From assembly GCF_900188275.1 (NCBI RefSeq), contig NZ_FZNY01000010.1, positions 62,001 to 126,000 on the forward strand: DNA of 64,000 nt, read 5' to 3'. The translations under genes were made by a program, and so were the position numbers. The DNA is from Dokdonia pacifica (GTDB lineage: Bacteria > Bacteroidota > Bacteroidia > Flavobacteriales > Flavobacteriaceae). The notes beneath the pieces were generated by a model, which was not told the DNA's origin, searched no databases, and worked only from the letters and a program-made list of their open reading frames with translations. Positions 17,638-26,072 of the stretch are shown piece after piece; the first letter of the stretch is position 1; every line of letters begins with the position of its first letter.

Positions 17638-20070
17638 CTAATTTTGGATTCTAGCCTTTTCACTATCGGCGCTAGATCTACTATTTCCTTCTTTTACTTT
17701 TGTATTTCCAAACGGATAGGAGAAACTGAGTCGCCAGATACTTGATACTGCAGATTCTGGTAAAAAACGCACATCAAATACATTATCATAGGCTTCTCGT
17801 GTAAGATCACCTACTTGTGACTTAATATCAATGCTTTTAAAGATATCGGTGACACTTAGTTGTAAACTACTTCCATTTTTAAATTCTTTTTTAAGTCCTG
17901 CATTTACAGTTCCAAACCCTTGCACAGTGGCACTTCCATTAAAATGTTTTGATGTATACCACCCTGAAATTTCTAAAGATATTTTTGATGGAAATTGTAT
18001 AGTCTGGCTTCCATTAAAATTATAATGCACATAATCATGCGTGAGTTGCTCTCTTGTATGGAGTAATTTAAATTGTCGTACACCAATGGTTCCATTTAGA
18101 TTTAATTGCCACCAATTATTTATTTTGACAGGAATATTAGATTGGAAGTCTATGCTATTCTGATATTTCAAGTTTTGTGGAGCAATAATAGCAAGATCAC
18201 TTCGGTCATCTTCAGTAACCTGAAAACGCGCTAATGGATTATCTTCCTGTGTTGCTATTACAGAAAAACTATAGGCTTTATACGCATAGGTAATTGTGAG
18301 GCTATTGGTAATAGCAGGTGAGAGTTGCGGATTTCCACTAAAAACAGAGGTGGGGCTATTGTAACTTAAAAAAGAAGCAAGATCATTATAGCTTGGTCGT
18401 GTAATTCGGCGGTTGTAAGCGAGGTTCCAGCTTTTTGTATCTGAAAGTGTCTTGGTGAGAAATACAGACGGAAATAATTGTCCAAAACTACGATCTAAGC
18501 TAGCATCATCAAACTCTTGATTCCAATATTCATAGCGTACACCTAATTGTGCATTTATAGAATTGCTAAGTGTGTAATTTGCTATTCCATAAACAGCACC
18601 AATTTGCTCTGTATTTTCATTGATATTTACAAATCTAGGATCTGTAATAAACGTATCGCCTTCTTGTATCTCAATGCGTGCATTGTTGGTTGTTTTTGAA
18701 AGAGAGCCTTTTATACCTCCTTCTAGCGTGAGCTTTTCATTGATAGGTCTACTATAATCTATTTTTAAAACACCTACATCTATAGAAGTGCTATTTGTTC
18801 CTCGATTTCCATTATTATAAATCTCACCTTCGGGTTGAAAAGGAATACCATTTTCATCAAGATATATGCTTTGTACGTTGTTTGGGGTATCATTCTTATA
18901 GTTTATATAATCTGCCGTAATACCAAAAGTATGATTGTCATTTTTAGTTTCATAGAAAGCAGAGGTATTGTAATTTTTCCATTGGCCATTAGCTCTAAGA
19001 TTGATACGTGCATCCAGAAAAGGATTGATAGGGAAATTATACAAGCCACGGTTATCTGTTTGAATAGATGGATTTGATTGATTGTAGGTGATACTCGCTC
19101 CAAAAAGCGAGGCTTTATTGAGTTGATATTCGATACCCGATGTTAGGTTATGATTTCTATTGAGTTGGGAGGTTTCACTGGTAAAATCAATAAATGTTTC
19201 TCCCCCAAATACGGGAATATTGGTACTCCCAAGGCCATTCCAAGTACTATAGGTATCGTCATATGAGAATGAATAATAACCATATAGCGTTGTTTTTTCG
19301 CTACCGTAATTAAGCGATACACTTGATGTTTGTTTTACTCCTTCTCCATATCCTGCAGAAACGGTAGCATTACCACGTGTACCTAATGCTTCATTTTTAG
19401 TCATAACAATATTGATAATACCTGCATTCCCATCGGCATCATAGCGAGCAGAGGGATTGATGAGTAATTCTATTTTCTGAATATTGTCGGCACTCATTCC
19501 TTGTAACAGTGTAATAAGGTCTGAAGTAGGGATGCGTTGTGTTTTTCCGTTAATCATAATGGTAGTGCCACTCTTTCCATTTAGAGAAAAACTATTGTTT
19601 CGCTGATCTAAAATGACTCCTGGTGAACGTTCTAATACTTGTAAAGCAGAGCTTCCCTTGGTCAAAATACTACTTTGCACATTAATCACACTCCCTTCTT
19701 GAGTGCGTTCTATGAGTTTCTTTTTGGCGACAATAGCCACTTCGTCCAGTGCGGTTGCTTCCTCTAATAGTATGATGTTTGGGAATGTTTTTGTATCCGC
19801 TTTCGCGAAAGCGAACGACTCTGAATTCCATGTTTGATATGAAATCAAATGTATTTGTACGGTATAATGTCCATCTGGGATATCATCTATATAAAAAGCA
19901 CCAGTTTCACTAGTGATGACACCTTTTGTAAGTTCTTTTGTGAGGTCATTATAGAGTATCACATTGGCAAATGGAATAGGGGTGTTATTGGCATCTATAA
20001 CTTGGCCACTTATTTGACTATAGCTTACATATGTGGTCATTAGCAGGATAAATAGAATACGAATTCTCAT
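17638..20070 (-). CDS. TonB-dependent-type outer-membrane barrel receptor with carboxypeptidase-like regulatory domain
   Basis: An 810-residue outer-membrane protein. The signal peptide (MRIRILFILLMTTYVSYSQ) is followed by a carboxypeptidase-regulatory-like beta domain (about 20-105), a plug region (about 120-215, with GTTIMINGKTQRIP and the AGIINIVM motif), and a long beta-barrel (OMP_b-brl_3 type). Such receptors import or display polymers or peptides at the outer membrane. The reading frame continues upstream to 20214, but the ATG at 20070 gives the signal peptide at the N-terminus. Codons for SFAFAKAD in the first domain contain a palindromic repeat. It is transcribed divergently from LytS/LytTR pair 1 and ends 5 bases from the convergent GH20 gene. 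Confidence 0.9.
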   Translation of the reverse strand: MRIRILFILLMTTYVSYSQISGQVIDANNTPIPFANVILYNDLTKELTKGVITSETGAFYIDDIPDGHYTVQIHLISYQTWNSESFAFAKADTKTFPNIILLEEATALDEVAIVAKKKLIERTQEGSVINVQSSILTKGSSALQVLERSPGVILDQRNNSFSLNGKSGTTIMINGKTQRIPTSDLITLLQGMSADNIQKIELLINPSARYDADGNAGIINIVMTKNEALGTRGNATVSAGYGEGVKQTSSVSLNYGSEKTTLYGYYSFSYDDTYSTWNGLGSTNIPVFGGETFIDFTSETSQLNRNHNLTSGIEYQLNKASLFGASITYNQSNPSIQTDNRGLYNFPINPFLDARINLRANGQWKNYNTSAFYETKNDNHTFGITADYINYKNDTPNNVQSIYLDENGIPFQPEGEIYNNGNRGTNSTSIDVGVLKIDYSRPINEKLTLEGGIKGSLSKTTNNARIEIQEGDTFITDPRFVNINENTEQIGAVYGIANYTLSNSINAQLGVRYEYWNQEFDDASLDRSFGQLFPSVFLTKTLSDTKSWNLAYNRRITRPSYNDLASFLSYNSPTSVFSGNPQLSPAITNSLTITYAYKAYSFSVIATQEDNPLARFQVTEDDRSDLAIIAPQNLKYQNSIDFQSNIPVKINNWWQLNLNGTIGVRQFKLLHTREQLTHDYVHYNFNGSQTIQFPSKISLEISGWYTSKHFNGSATVQGFGTVNAGLKKEFKNGSSLQLSVTDIFKSIDIKSQVGDLTREAYDNVFDVRFLPESAVSSIWRLSFSYPFGNTKVKEGNSRSSADSEKARIQN
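19798..19813. repeat. 16-bp palindrome inside the outer-membrane receptor gene, read AFAKA
   Basis: CGCTTTCGCGAAAGCG is perfect here. On the coding strand it gives AFAKA in the tail of the carboxypeptidase-like domain, a loop-rich region before the plug. Confidence 0.95.
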
Positions 20071-20285
20071 AATTTTAGGATTGTTTGTGTCGCAATAACC
20101 ATAGAGAATACGTAGAAAGAAAATAGGATTGCTGAGATGTAGAAGATTCTTTATAAGCGGTGTATCATCGTGTAAAGAGGCATTTGTAGTGTATGATTTT
20201 TTGCAAATTACCACTCGTCAATTATTTCTTACTTCTTGTCAAGTAATGTTTAGTAATTACTCATGGCTTATTGTATTTTTATGGG

Positions 20286-21419
20286 ATGACTAAGAAGTTA
20301 CATTTGATACTTTCTCAACTAATGCGGTACAAACTCCACCATGTTGCTTTATGGGCTTTATACAATTTTGTGTGGTGGTCTGTTTATGAAGGAAGTGTTT
20401 TTGGCATTTTTGAAACATTGCAAGAACCACATAATATTGTGAAGTACTTTAGTTATGTGAGCTTTCATACTCTTAGCGTTTATTTCTGTGTACACGTACT
20501 GATTCCTAGGTTTTTAGAAAAACACAGATACATCCCCTTTTTTGGCGCTCTTATTGCTACAATAGTAGTTACTGCAACCCTCATCACATGTAATTATTAT
20601 ATAGCGGGTGCTATTGCGGGAACTTCTCCTTATGAATTATTTAAAATTGTCCCAGCATCTCCTGTCACTATCTTTAAGAATAATGCATTTCCTTCTTGTG
20701 TTGCAGCGATGACATTAGGGATGAGTATTAAATTGGCTAAGAATTGGTTGTTATCTCAAAAAAAACAACAACTTTTAGAAAAGGAAAAACTAGAGACAGA
20801 GCTTAAGTTTTTGAAATCACAGTTTAATCCTCACTTCTTGTTCAACACGATTAATTCTATTTTTGTTCTGATTAATAAGAATACAGAAATGGCTTCAGAA
20901 TCTCTTGTGAAGTTTTCTAGTTTACTACGTTATCAATTATATGAATGCAATACTCCTACGATTCAATTAAGTAATGAAATACAGTACATTAAGAGTTTTA
21001 TTGAATTAGAAAGCTTACGTCAGAATGCTAATTTTTCTTTAAAAGAATCGTATCCGGAAACGGTATCGACCAATGTGATGATAGCTCCTTTTATTTTAAT
21101 TCCTTTTATAGAAAATGCATTTAAACATTTGGCAGAAGATCATCAATTAAAGAAATGGATTCAATTTGATTTAAGTTTACAAGAAAATACATTGACACTT
21201 TTTATAGCCAATAGTGCTAACTTTCAAATTCAGACACATACCTTAGAAGATGCTTCTTACAAGGGATTAGGGCTTAAAAATGTAAAGCGTCGCCTTGATT
21301 TATTATATCCAGATACATATACATTGGTGGTTACAGAAAATAAAGATCGATATACTGTACAGCTTTCTTTACTGTTAACAACGCAAGCACATGTTCAACT
21401 TCAAAAAGTAACGGCATGA
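20286..21419 (+). CDS. LytS-type sensor histidine kinase (pair 1)
   Basis: A 378-residue inner-membrane kinase with four hydrophobic segments (to about residue 155), a short coiled linker, and the His_kinase domain typical of LytS/YpdA proteins. The phospho-accepting histidine is H183 in FNPHFLFNTINS; the ATP-binding part holds PFIENAFKHL and GLGLKNVKRRLDLLY. The ATG at 20286 is chosen over a TTG five codons upstream. Its last four bases overlap the start of the response regulator, so the two are co-translated. It stands divergent to the outer-membrane receptor, which may be its target or its sensor partner. Confidence 0.92.
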   Translation: MTKKLHLILSQLMRYKLHHVALWALYNFVWWSVYEGSVFGIFETLQEPHNIVKYFSYVSFHTLSVYFCVHVLIPRFLEKHRYIPFFGALIATIVVTATLITCNYYIAGAIAGTSPYELFKIVPASPVTIFKNNAFPSCVAAMTLGMSIKLAKNWLLSQKKQQLLEKEKLETELKFLKSQFNPHFLFNTINSIFVLINKNTEMASESLVKFSSLLRYQLYECNTPTIQLSNEIQYIKSFIELESLRQNANFSLKESYPETVSTNVMIAPFILIPFIENAFKHLAEDHQLKKWIQFDLSLQENTLTLFIANSANFQIQTHTLEDASYKGLGLKNVKRRLDLLYPDTYTLVVTENKDRYTVQLSLLLTTQAHVQLQKVTA

Positions 21420-22144
21420 TAAAGTGTATTGTTATAGATGATGAGCCTTTAGCAAGAGAGTGTATTACCAATTATATTCAAGAAATTGATTTTCTTAGTT
21501 GTATGGGGAGTTTTAGTACGGTTCTAGAAATGAATTCGTCGCTGAATATAGAAGATATCGATGTATTATTTTTAGATATTCAAATGCCTGTTATTAATGG
21601 GTTGGATTTTTTGAAGATGACCAAAAACCCTCCTATAACTATCCTTACGACGGCATTTCCTAACTATGCCATAGAAGGGTTTGAACTGAATGTGTTGGAT
21701 TATTTATTAAAACCTATTTCGTTTAATCGTTTTTTTGCTGCGGTTTCTAAAGCAAAAACCCAATATGTTTTAAAACAATCTATAGAGGATACCGAAACTC
21801 TTCAAGAAGAGCAAGATTGTTTTTTTATTAAATGCGATGGGAAGTACGAAAAGATACATGTAAATGCTATTCTTTTTGTACAAGCCATGCAAAATTATGT
21901 CATTATTCAAACGACGGAAAGACGTTATATCACCTTACTTTTTCTTAAAAATGTGATAGAAAAACTAGATAAAAATGCTTTTATACGAGTGCATAAATCC
22001 TATGTGGTTGCTATCTCAAAAATAGATACGATAGAATCTCATGAGATTCATGTTAAGGATTTTAAAATCCCACTAAGTAGAAATTATAAAAAGGAAGTGA
22101 TGCCTATTATTATAGGTAATAAACTTTGGAATGATGCAAAGTAA
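21416..22144 (+). CDS. LytTR-family response regulator (pair 1)
   Basis: A 242-residue regulator with a receiver domain (about 1-120) and a LytTR DNA-binding domain (about 140-240). The acidic pocket is VIDDEP, the phosphorylated residue D54 lies in FLDIQMP, and the conserved Lys is in YLLKP. The LytTR part shows FIRVHKSYVVAISKI. It overlaps the kinase gene by 4 bases (ATGA), the standard arrangement for these pairs. Confidence 0.95.
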   Translation: MIKCIVIDDEPLARECITNYIQEIDFLSCMGSFSTVLEMNSSLNIEDIDVLFLDIQMPVINGLDFLKMTKNPPITILTTAFPNYAIEGFELNVLDYLLKPISFNRFFAAVSKAKTQYVLKQSIEDTETLQEEQDCFFIKCDGKYEKIHVNAILFVQAMQNYVIIQTTERRYITLLFLKNVIEKLDKNAFIRVHKSYVVAISKIDTIESHEIHVKDFKIPLSRNYKKEVMPIIIGNKLWNDAK

Positions 22145-22184
22145 AAAATGAGATTATTTTAAGAATAGGGTTTATACTTTGACC

Positions 22185-22192
22185 TATCTTTG
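22185..22192 (+). promoter_or_regulatory. candidate Bacteroidota -7 promoter box upstream of the ABC exporter
   Basis: TATCTTTG matches TAnnTTTG exactly and lies 25 bases before the ATG at 22218. No convincing -33 TTG is visible at the usual distance. Confidence 0.5.
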
Positions 22193-22217
22193 AGGTACTC
22201 TATGTATTTATGTATTC

Positions 22218-23996
22218 ATGAAAGAATTTGCACAAACTCCTCCCAAAAACGCTAAAAATCAAGAAAGGTCTAGAATTACTATAGGAAAAGCATTTAAAAC
22301 AATTATTTGGCCACGCCGTAACTTGGTTTTTATAGGATTGATTCTTATTGCTATTAGCCGATTAGCTAGCTTAGTATTGCCATGGCAAACGCAAGTATTA
22401 ATTGATGAGATTGTATTCTGTAAATATATGGATAGGCTAGATAATGTTTTGTGGCTTGTTGGAGCGGCGTTATTAATACAAGCAATTACTTCTTTTTTAC
22501 TAACACGTATTTTAAGTGTACAAGCACAATATGTGATATCAGAACTGCGTGCTCAAGTACAAAAAAAGGTATTGTCTCTTCCTATTAGTTTTTTTGATAA
22601 TGAAAAATCAGGTGCTTTGGTATCACGTATTATGAGTGATGTAGAAGGTGTGCGAAATCTTATTGGTACAGGATTGGTACAATTGGTAGGAGGGACGATT
22701 ACGGCAGTAGTTTCTATTGTGTTATTAATACAAATTAATCCGTGGATGACACTTTTTGTGTTTTTGCCTGTTGGTATTTTTGGGTATGTGGCATTACGTG
22801 CTTTTAAATATATCCGCCCTATTTTTAGAAATAGAGGAAAAATCAATGCAGAGGTAAAGGGTAGATTAACAGAAACATTGGCTGGGGTTCGAGTTATTAA
22901 GGGATTTAATGCAGAAGATCAAGAAAATAAATCATTTGAAAAAGGAGTGGATTTACTATTCCAGAATGTAAAGAAAAGTTTGACAGCCACTGCTGTAATG
23001 TCGAGTTCTTCTACATTTTTACTAGGGCTTGCTTCTGTTGGAATTATGGGGATTGGAGGGTATTTTATGATTCAAGATGAAATGTCTACGGGTCAATTCT
23101 TATCGTTTACATTATATCTAGGATTGATGATAGCTCCTATTGTACAGATGAGTAATATAGGAAGCCAGTTGACAGAAGCGCTTGCAGGGTTAGATCGTAC
23201 AGAAGAACTGATGAATATGACTCCTGAAGATGAGGTTGGAGATCGTACTGTTGAATTAACAGACTTTAAAGGTAATTTGAGTTTTGATAAGGTGTCATTT
23301 GCCTATGAAGAAGGGAAAGAAGTGATACATGATATAAGCTTTAAAGCCCCTGCGGGTTCTGTGATTGCGCTGGTAGGAAGTTCTGGTTCTGGAAAATCCA
23401 CTATCGCAGGACTGAGTGCTACCTTCTTAAATCCAGATTCAGGAACAATTTCTATTGATAGTCAGGATTTGTCTAAAGTGAAATTGAGTAGCTTTAGAAA
23501 GCATTTAGGCGTTGTGTTACAAGATGAGTTTTTATTTGAAGGCACTATACGTGAAAACATTTTGTTTCCTAGACCGAATGCTAGCGAAGAACAATTACAG
23601 CAAGCTGTAAAAGCAGGCTATGTCAATGAGTTTACAGATCGTTTTGAAGAGGGATTAGACACTTTGATAGGAGAGCGTGGTGTTAAGCTTTCTGGAGGAC
23701 AACGACAACGTATCGCTATTGCTAGAGCGATTCTTGCAGACCCTAAAATTATCATTCTTGATGAAGCAACTTCTAACTTAGATACAGAAAGTGAAGCCTT
23801 GATTCAGAAGTCACTAGCTGAACTTGTAAAAGATAGAACAACGATTGTGATTGCGCATCGCTTAAGTACCATAAAAAAAGCTGATCAAATTCTAGTGATA
23901 GAAGCTGGGCGTATTGCTGAACAAGGGACTCATGATGAACTTATAGCGCAAGAGGGAAGATACTTTGATTTATATACCTATCAGGCGAAGATATAG
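22218..23996 (+). CDS. ABC-type exporter, fused membrane and ATPase domains (MsbA-like)
   Basis: A 592-residue half-transporter: a six-helix type I exporter domain (about 35-325) fused to an ATPase domain (about 350-590). Walker A is GSSGSGKST near 386, the signature is LSGGQRQR near 491, Walker B is IIILDEATS, and the switch histidine is IAHRLST. These dimers export lipids, peptides or drugs; the substrate is not readable here. There is no N-terminal C39 peptidase domain, so it is not a leader-cleaving bacteriocin exporter even though two GG-leader peptides lie 1-3 kb away. Confidence 0.95.
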   Translation: MKEFAQTPPKNAKNQERSRITIGKAFKTIIWPRRNLVFIGLILIAISRLASLVLPWQTQVLIDEIVFCKYMDRLDNVLWLVGAALLIQAITSFLLTRILSVQAQYVISELRAQVQKKVLSLPISFFDNEKSGALVSRIMSDVEGVRNLIGTGLVQLVGGTITAVVSIVLLIQINPWMTLFVFLPVGIFGYVALRAFKYIRPIFRNRGKINAEVKGRLTETLAGVRVIKGFNAEDQENKSFEKGVDLLFQNVKKSLTATAVMSSSSTFLLGLASVGIMGIGGYFMIQDEMSTGQFLSFTLYLGLMIAPIVQMSNIGSQLTEALAGLDRTEELMNMTPEDEVGDRTVELTDFKGNLSFDKVSFAYEEGKEVIHDISFKAPAGSVIALVGSSGSGKSTIAGLSATFLNPDSGTISIDSQDLSKVKLSSFRKHLGVVLQDEFLFEGTIRENILFPRPNASEEQLQQAVKAGYVNEFTDRFEEGLDTLIGERGVKLSGGQRQRIAIARAILADPKIIILDEATSNLDTESEALIQKSLAELVKDRTTIVIAHRLSTIKKADQILVIEAGRIAEQGTHDELIAQEGRYFDLYTYQAKI

Positions 23997-24108
23997 AAGT
24001 AATATTTCATTGCTTAATAACTTATCCAGTATTTATATTCTCTTTGTTTAGAATTAAACAATTGATAATAAATAAATTAAGTGTTTCTATTAACAACTTT
24101 TAAATGAT

Positions 24109-24129
24109 ATTAACATTTGAATTGTTAAT
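24109..24129. promoter_or_regulatory. dyad ATTAACA-N7-TGTTAAT, possible operator
   Basis: A perfect 7-base inverted repeat with a 7-base spacer lies about 90 bases upstream of a small membrane-protein gene. A half-site, TATTAACAA, also occurs about 20 bases further upstream. Function is unproven. Confidence 0.3.
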
Positions 24130-24217
24130 GTAATGTGGAACTTCAATAGTATTTAGATTACAAAACATGTTGAATTATTTCATAATATGCAGTCTTAACA
24201 ATAAAGAGTTGATTATT

Positions 24218-24412
24218 ATGAATATAGATCTTTTAATGTGGATGATTTTTTCTGTGGTGTTGGTGGTTTTATTATGGATTATGCCTAACACTAAAATAAA
24301 TGCAATAAGAAAACTATTAACCTCATTACTTCAAGTGTTACCTATTACTAAAGTTGCACAAGCTTATATAACATTTTTGGAGAGAAGTACGAATCGAATG
24401 AACGACTCTTGA
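24218..24412 (+). CDS. small single-span membrane protein of unknown function
   Basis: A 64-residue protein starting MNIDLLMWMIFSVVLVVLLW: one strong transmembrane segment (about 5-25) and an amphipathic, basic C-terminal half. The frame opens further upstream to 24167, but that leader looks non-coding. No family is recognised. It stands alone between the ABC exporter and a convergent gene, with a palindromic repeat just after its stop. Confidence 0.5.
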   Translation: MNIDLLMWMIFSVVLVVLLWIMPNTKINAIRKLLTSLLQVLPITKVAQAYITFLERSTNRMNDS

Positions 24413-24422
24413 TCGACATGTA

Positions 24423-24442
24423 TACGCTTTCGCGAAAGCGTA
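24423..24442. repeat. 20-bp perfect palindrome, CGCTTTCGCGAAAGCG family
   Basis: The core plus TA on each side is a perfect dyad lying in a convergent gap. It lacks a T-run, so a simple terminator role is unlikely. Confidence 0.95.
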
Positions 24443-24480
24443 AAAAGTATAGTGCCAGATATAAAAGTCTTTATGAATAT

Positions 24481-25002
24481 TTATAAAAAGCTCAATCTTT
24501 TTAGCGTAATCTTCATCTGTCCTTGATGATTAATTTCATCATCTATGATGTGTCTTATGTGATAATAGTAATTCCCTATATTTTTACCATTGGAAAGGAT
24601 TATTTCTTCAAAGAGCCATTCATCTTTAAGATTTTTTAAATACGACAATGTATTTTCTCTAACCGACTCTAATTCTTTTAAATAGAAATCTAAATCGTTT
24701 CCATAGATACCTCGTTTATTCATAGTAGATGGCATAGCATGACGATACAATTTGAATTCATCTTCCGTTATATTTCTCTTATAAAAATTGTTTAATTGAA
24801 ATTTGAATTCATGGCAAGCAATATGTAATAATAGAGTTCCAATACTATTACTATATGCATCAAAATTAAAATCTAGTTCACTGGTGGCTAATTTTTGTGT
24901 TTTTAATAATCTATAGGTTTCATTTCTCACATATTCCATCTCGGAAACTAAGATTCCTATCTGAAAATCAAACCCTTTTTTGGAAATTATATGCATTTTC
25001 AT
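24481..25002 (-). CDS. DinB/DUF664-fold protein
   Basis: A 173-residue protein of the DinB four-helix-bundle superfamily. Candidate metal-ligand histidines occur in LLHIACHEFKFQ and in DDEINHQGQMK near the C-terminus, the usual positions for this fold. Members include thiol-dependent S-transferases and many proteins of unknown activity. The start at 25002 is chosen because the longer frame to 25041 would be translated through a hairpin. It is the last gene of a minus-strand row that begins with two peptide precursors, so a link with them is possible but unproven. Confidence 0.75.
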   Translation of the reverse strand: MKMHIISKKGFDFQIGILVSEMEYVRNETYRLLKTQKLATSELDFNFDAYSNSIGTLLLHIACHEFKFQLNNFYKRNITEDEFKLYRHAMPSTMNKRGIYGNDLDFYLKELESVRENTLSYLKNLKDEWLFEEIILSNGKNIGNYYYHIRHIIDDEINHQGQMKITLKRLSFL

Positions 25003-25012
25003 TTTAAGTTTT

Positions 25013-25053
25013 AAGCACGCATGGCCTATCAATAAGACCATGCATGCTTTTTA
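25013..25053 (-). terminator. hairpin between the second peptide precursor and the DinB gene
   Basis: The arms AAGCACGCATGG and CCATGCATGCTT pair with one mismatch around a 13-base loop. The T-run lies on the plus-strand side, so for the minus-strand transcript it would act as a partial terminator or an mRNA-stabilising stem after the precursor gene. Confidence 0.55.
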
Positions 25054-25055
25054 GA

Positions 25056-25268
25056 TTAATTACCTAAACATAAATCTGCATTAGAAGCGTCTGCTTGGCC
25101 TTGAGACCAATAACACTCATTTGCAAATGATTCTTGTCCACCTGGTTTAGGTGCATCACATGCAATACATGATGTAAATGATGTACCTCCACCTTTTATA
25201 GTGTCACTTGCAAGTTTTGAAATTGTTTCTTTTTTAAGTTTTAATTCATTAAGATTCTTATTTTTCAT
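25056..25268 (-). CDS. GG-leader peptide precursor (RiPP/bacteriocin-like), copy 1
   Basis: A 70-residue peptide. The leader (1-27) reads NLNELKLKKETISKL and ends in IKGG, the leader and double-glycine cleavage site of the Bacteroidota GG-leader precursors (class I lanthipeptide-type leaders). The predicted core of about 43 residues starts at GTSFTSC. It contains four Cys and many Ser/Thr, so thioether or disulfide rings are both possible. It shares ECYWSxGxxDxxN...LC with the neighbouring peptide. No LanB/LanC-type enzyme or C39 peptidase transporter is in the window. The ATG is preceded by ATCACA, the same as in copy 2, 37 bases upstream. Confidence 0.8.
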   Translation of the reverse strand: MKNKNLNELKLKKETISKLASDTIKGGGTSFTSCIACDAPKPGGQESFANECYWSQGQADASNADLCLGN

Positions 25269-25305
25269 TGTGATATCTATTTATAGGTTACTATTTTAAA
25301 TACTA

Positions 25306-25494
25306 TTAGCATAGGTTAGTAATATCTTCCGAGCCCTTAGACCAATAGCATTCGAGATCAAATGATGGTAATGGTTCTTCAATTTGTATGTTTCCAGGGC
25401 CACATCCAGCAGACCCTCCTTTGATTTTTTTACTAATGGGTTTAGAGATAATTTCTTTTTTAAGTTTCAGGTCATTAAGGTTTCTTTTTTTCAT
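25306..25494 (-). CDS. GG-leader peptide precursor (RiPP/bacteriocin-like), copy 2
   Basis: A 62-residue peptide with the same leader (NLNDLKLKKEIISK, ending IKGG) and a predicted core of about 35 residues beginning SAGCGPG. The core has three Cys and ends in ECYWSKGSEDITNLC, closely matching the C-terminal half of the other peptide. The rest of the core has diverged, as expected of duplicated natural-product precursors under selection on their mature parts. Both genes share the ATCACAATGAAAAA start context. Modification and export functions must come from elsewhere in the genome if they exist. Confidence 0.8.
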   Translation of the reverse strand: MKKRNLNDLKLKKEIISKPISKKIKGGSAGCGPGNIQIEEPLPSFDLECYWSKGSEDITNLC

Positions 25495-25628
25495 TGTGAT
25501 AAAATTAAAAGGTTATATGTAATTGTTTAATATTCAGCATATTTCATGTAAAAAAAGTAAAACCCGATAATGGTTTACAACGAGTATCATTGTATTCATG
25601 AATTCAGATCTCTATTCATTTAAAATAG

Positions 25629-25661
25629 AAAAGCTATACGTTCTAAACGTATAGCTTTTTT
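25629..25661. terminator. bidirectional terminator between the Cys-rich membrane protein and peptide precursors
   Basis: A perfect 13-base stem (AAAAGCTATACGT / ACGTATAGCTTTT) with a 5-base loop is flanked by A- and T-runs. It closes the minus-strand unit ending at 25684 and implies that the precursors have their own promoter. Confidence 0.85.
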
Positions 25662-25683
25662 AATGTTAAGCGGTATGATTACC

Positions 25684-26028
25684 TTATCTACAATAACCAG
25701 GTAAACATTCATTGTCACAGACGTCATGTGCGCGTTGGCATATTTTATCCCTTTTATTTATCTCTGTTTGATGCAGTCTAAATAATACGATATATGTTGC
25801 TAAAAGCGCCACTGTAGATCCACCAATCACCCAACCTATTACTGGAATAGCGTTTACTGCGGCTTTTTTAGAGATCCATACAATGATTGCGGCTGTTGAT
25901 AGTCCTGCAGTTATTCCTAATGCATTACCTACCTTATCTCTTCTTTCTTTACGTCGTTTAACTCTTGCATTAGACCTCGCTAGTTCTTTAAGAATCTGTT
26001 TACATTGTTGTTCGTTACAATTTGCCAT
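25684..26028 (-). CDS. Cys-rich protein with two hydrophobic helices, unknown function
   Basis: A 114-residue protein: a Cys-x5-Cys N-terminus (CNEQQC near residues 4-9), a basic helix, then two hydrophobic segments (about 36-58 and 62-84) joined by NAIPVIGW, and a C-terminal tail with five Cys ending CLPGYC. The hydrophobic hairpin with cysteine-rich ends recalls small membrane-active or immunity proteins, but no family is recognised. It lies 44 bases after the signal-less metzincin gene on the same strand, probably in the same transcript. Confidence 0.7.
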   Translation of the reverse strand: MANCNEQQCKQILKELARSNARVKRRKERRDKVGNALGITAGLSTAAIIVWISKKAAVNAIPVIGWVIGGSTVALLATYIVLFRLHQTEINKRDKICQRAHDVCDNECLPGYCR

Positions 26029-26072
26029 GATATAAATTTTTAGAATTAATATGTATTGTTATAAGGTTTGAT

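Noticed and set aside
22218-23996. ABC exporter as the transporter of the nearby GG-leader peptides
   Set aside because: It lacks the N-terminal C39 peptidase domain needed to cut GG leaders and faces away from the peptide genes; it looks like a general MsbA-type exporter.
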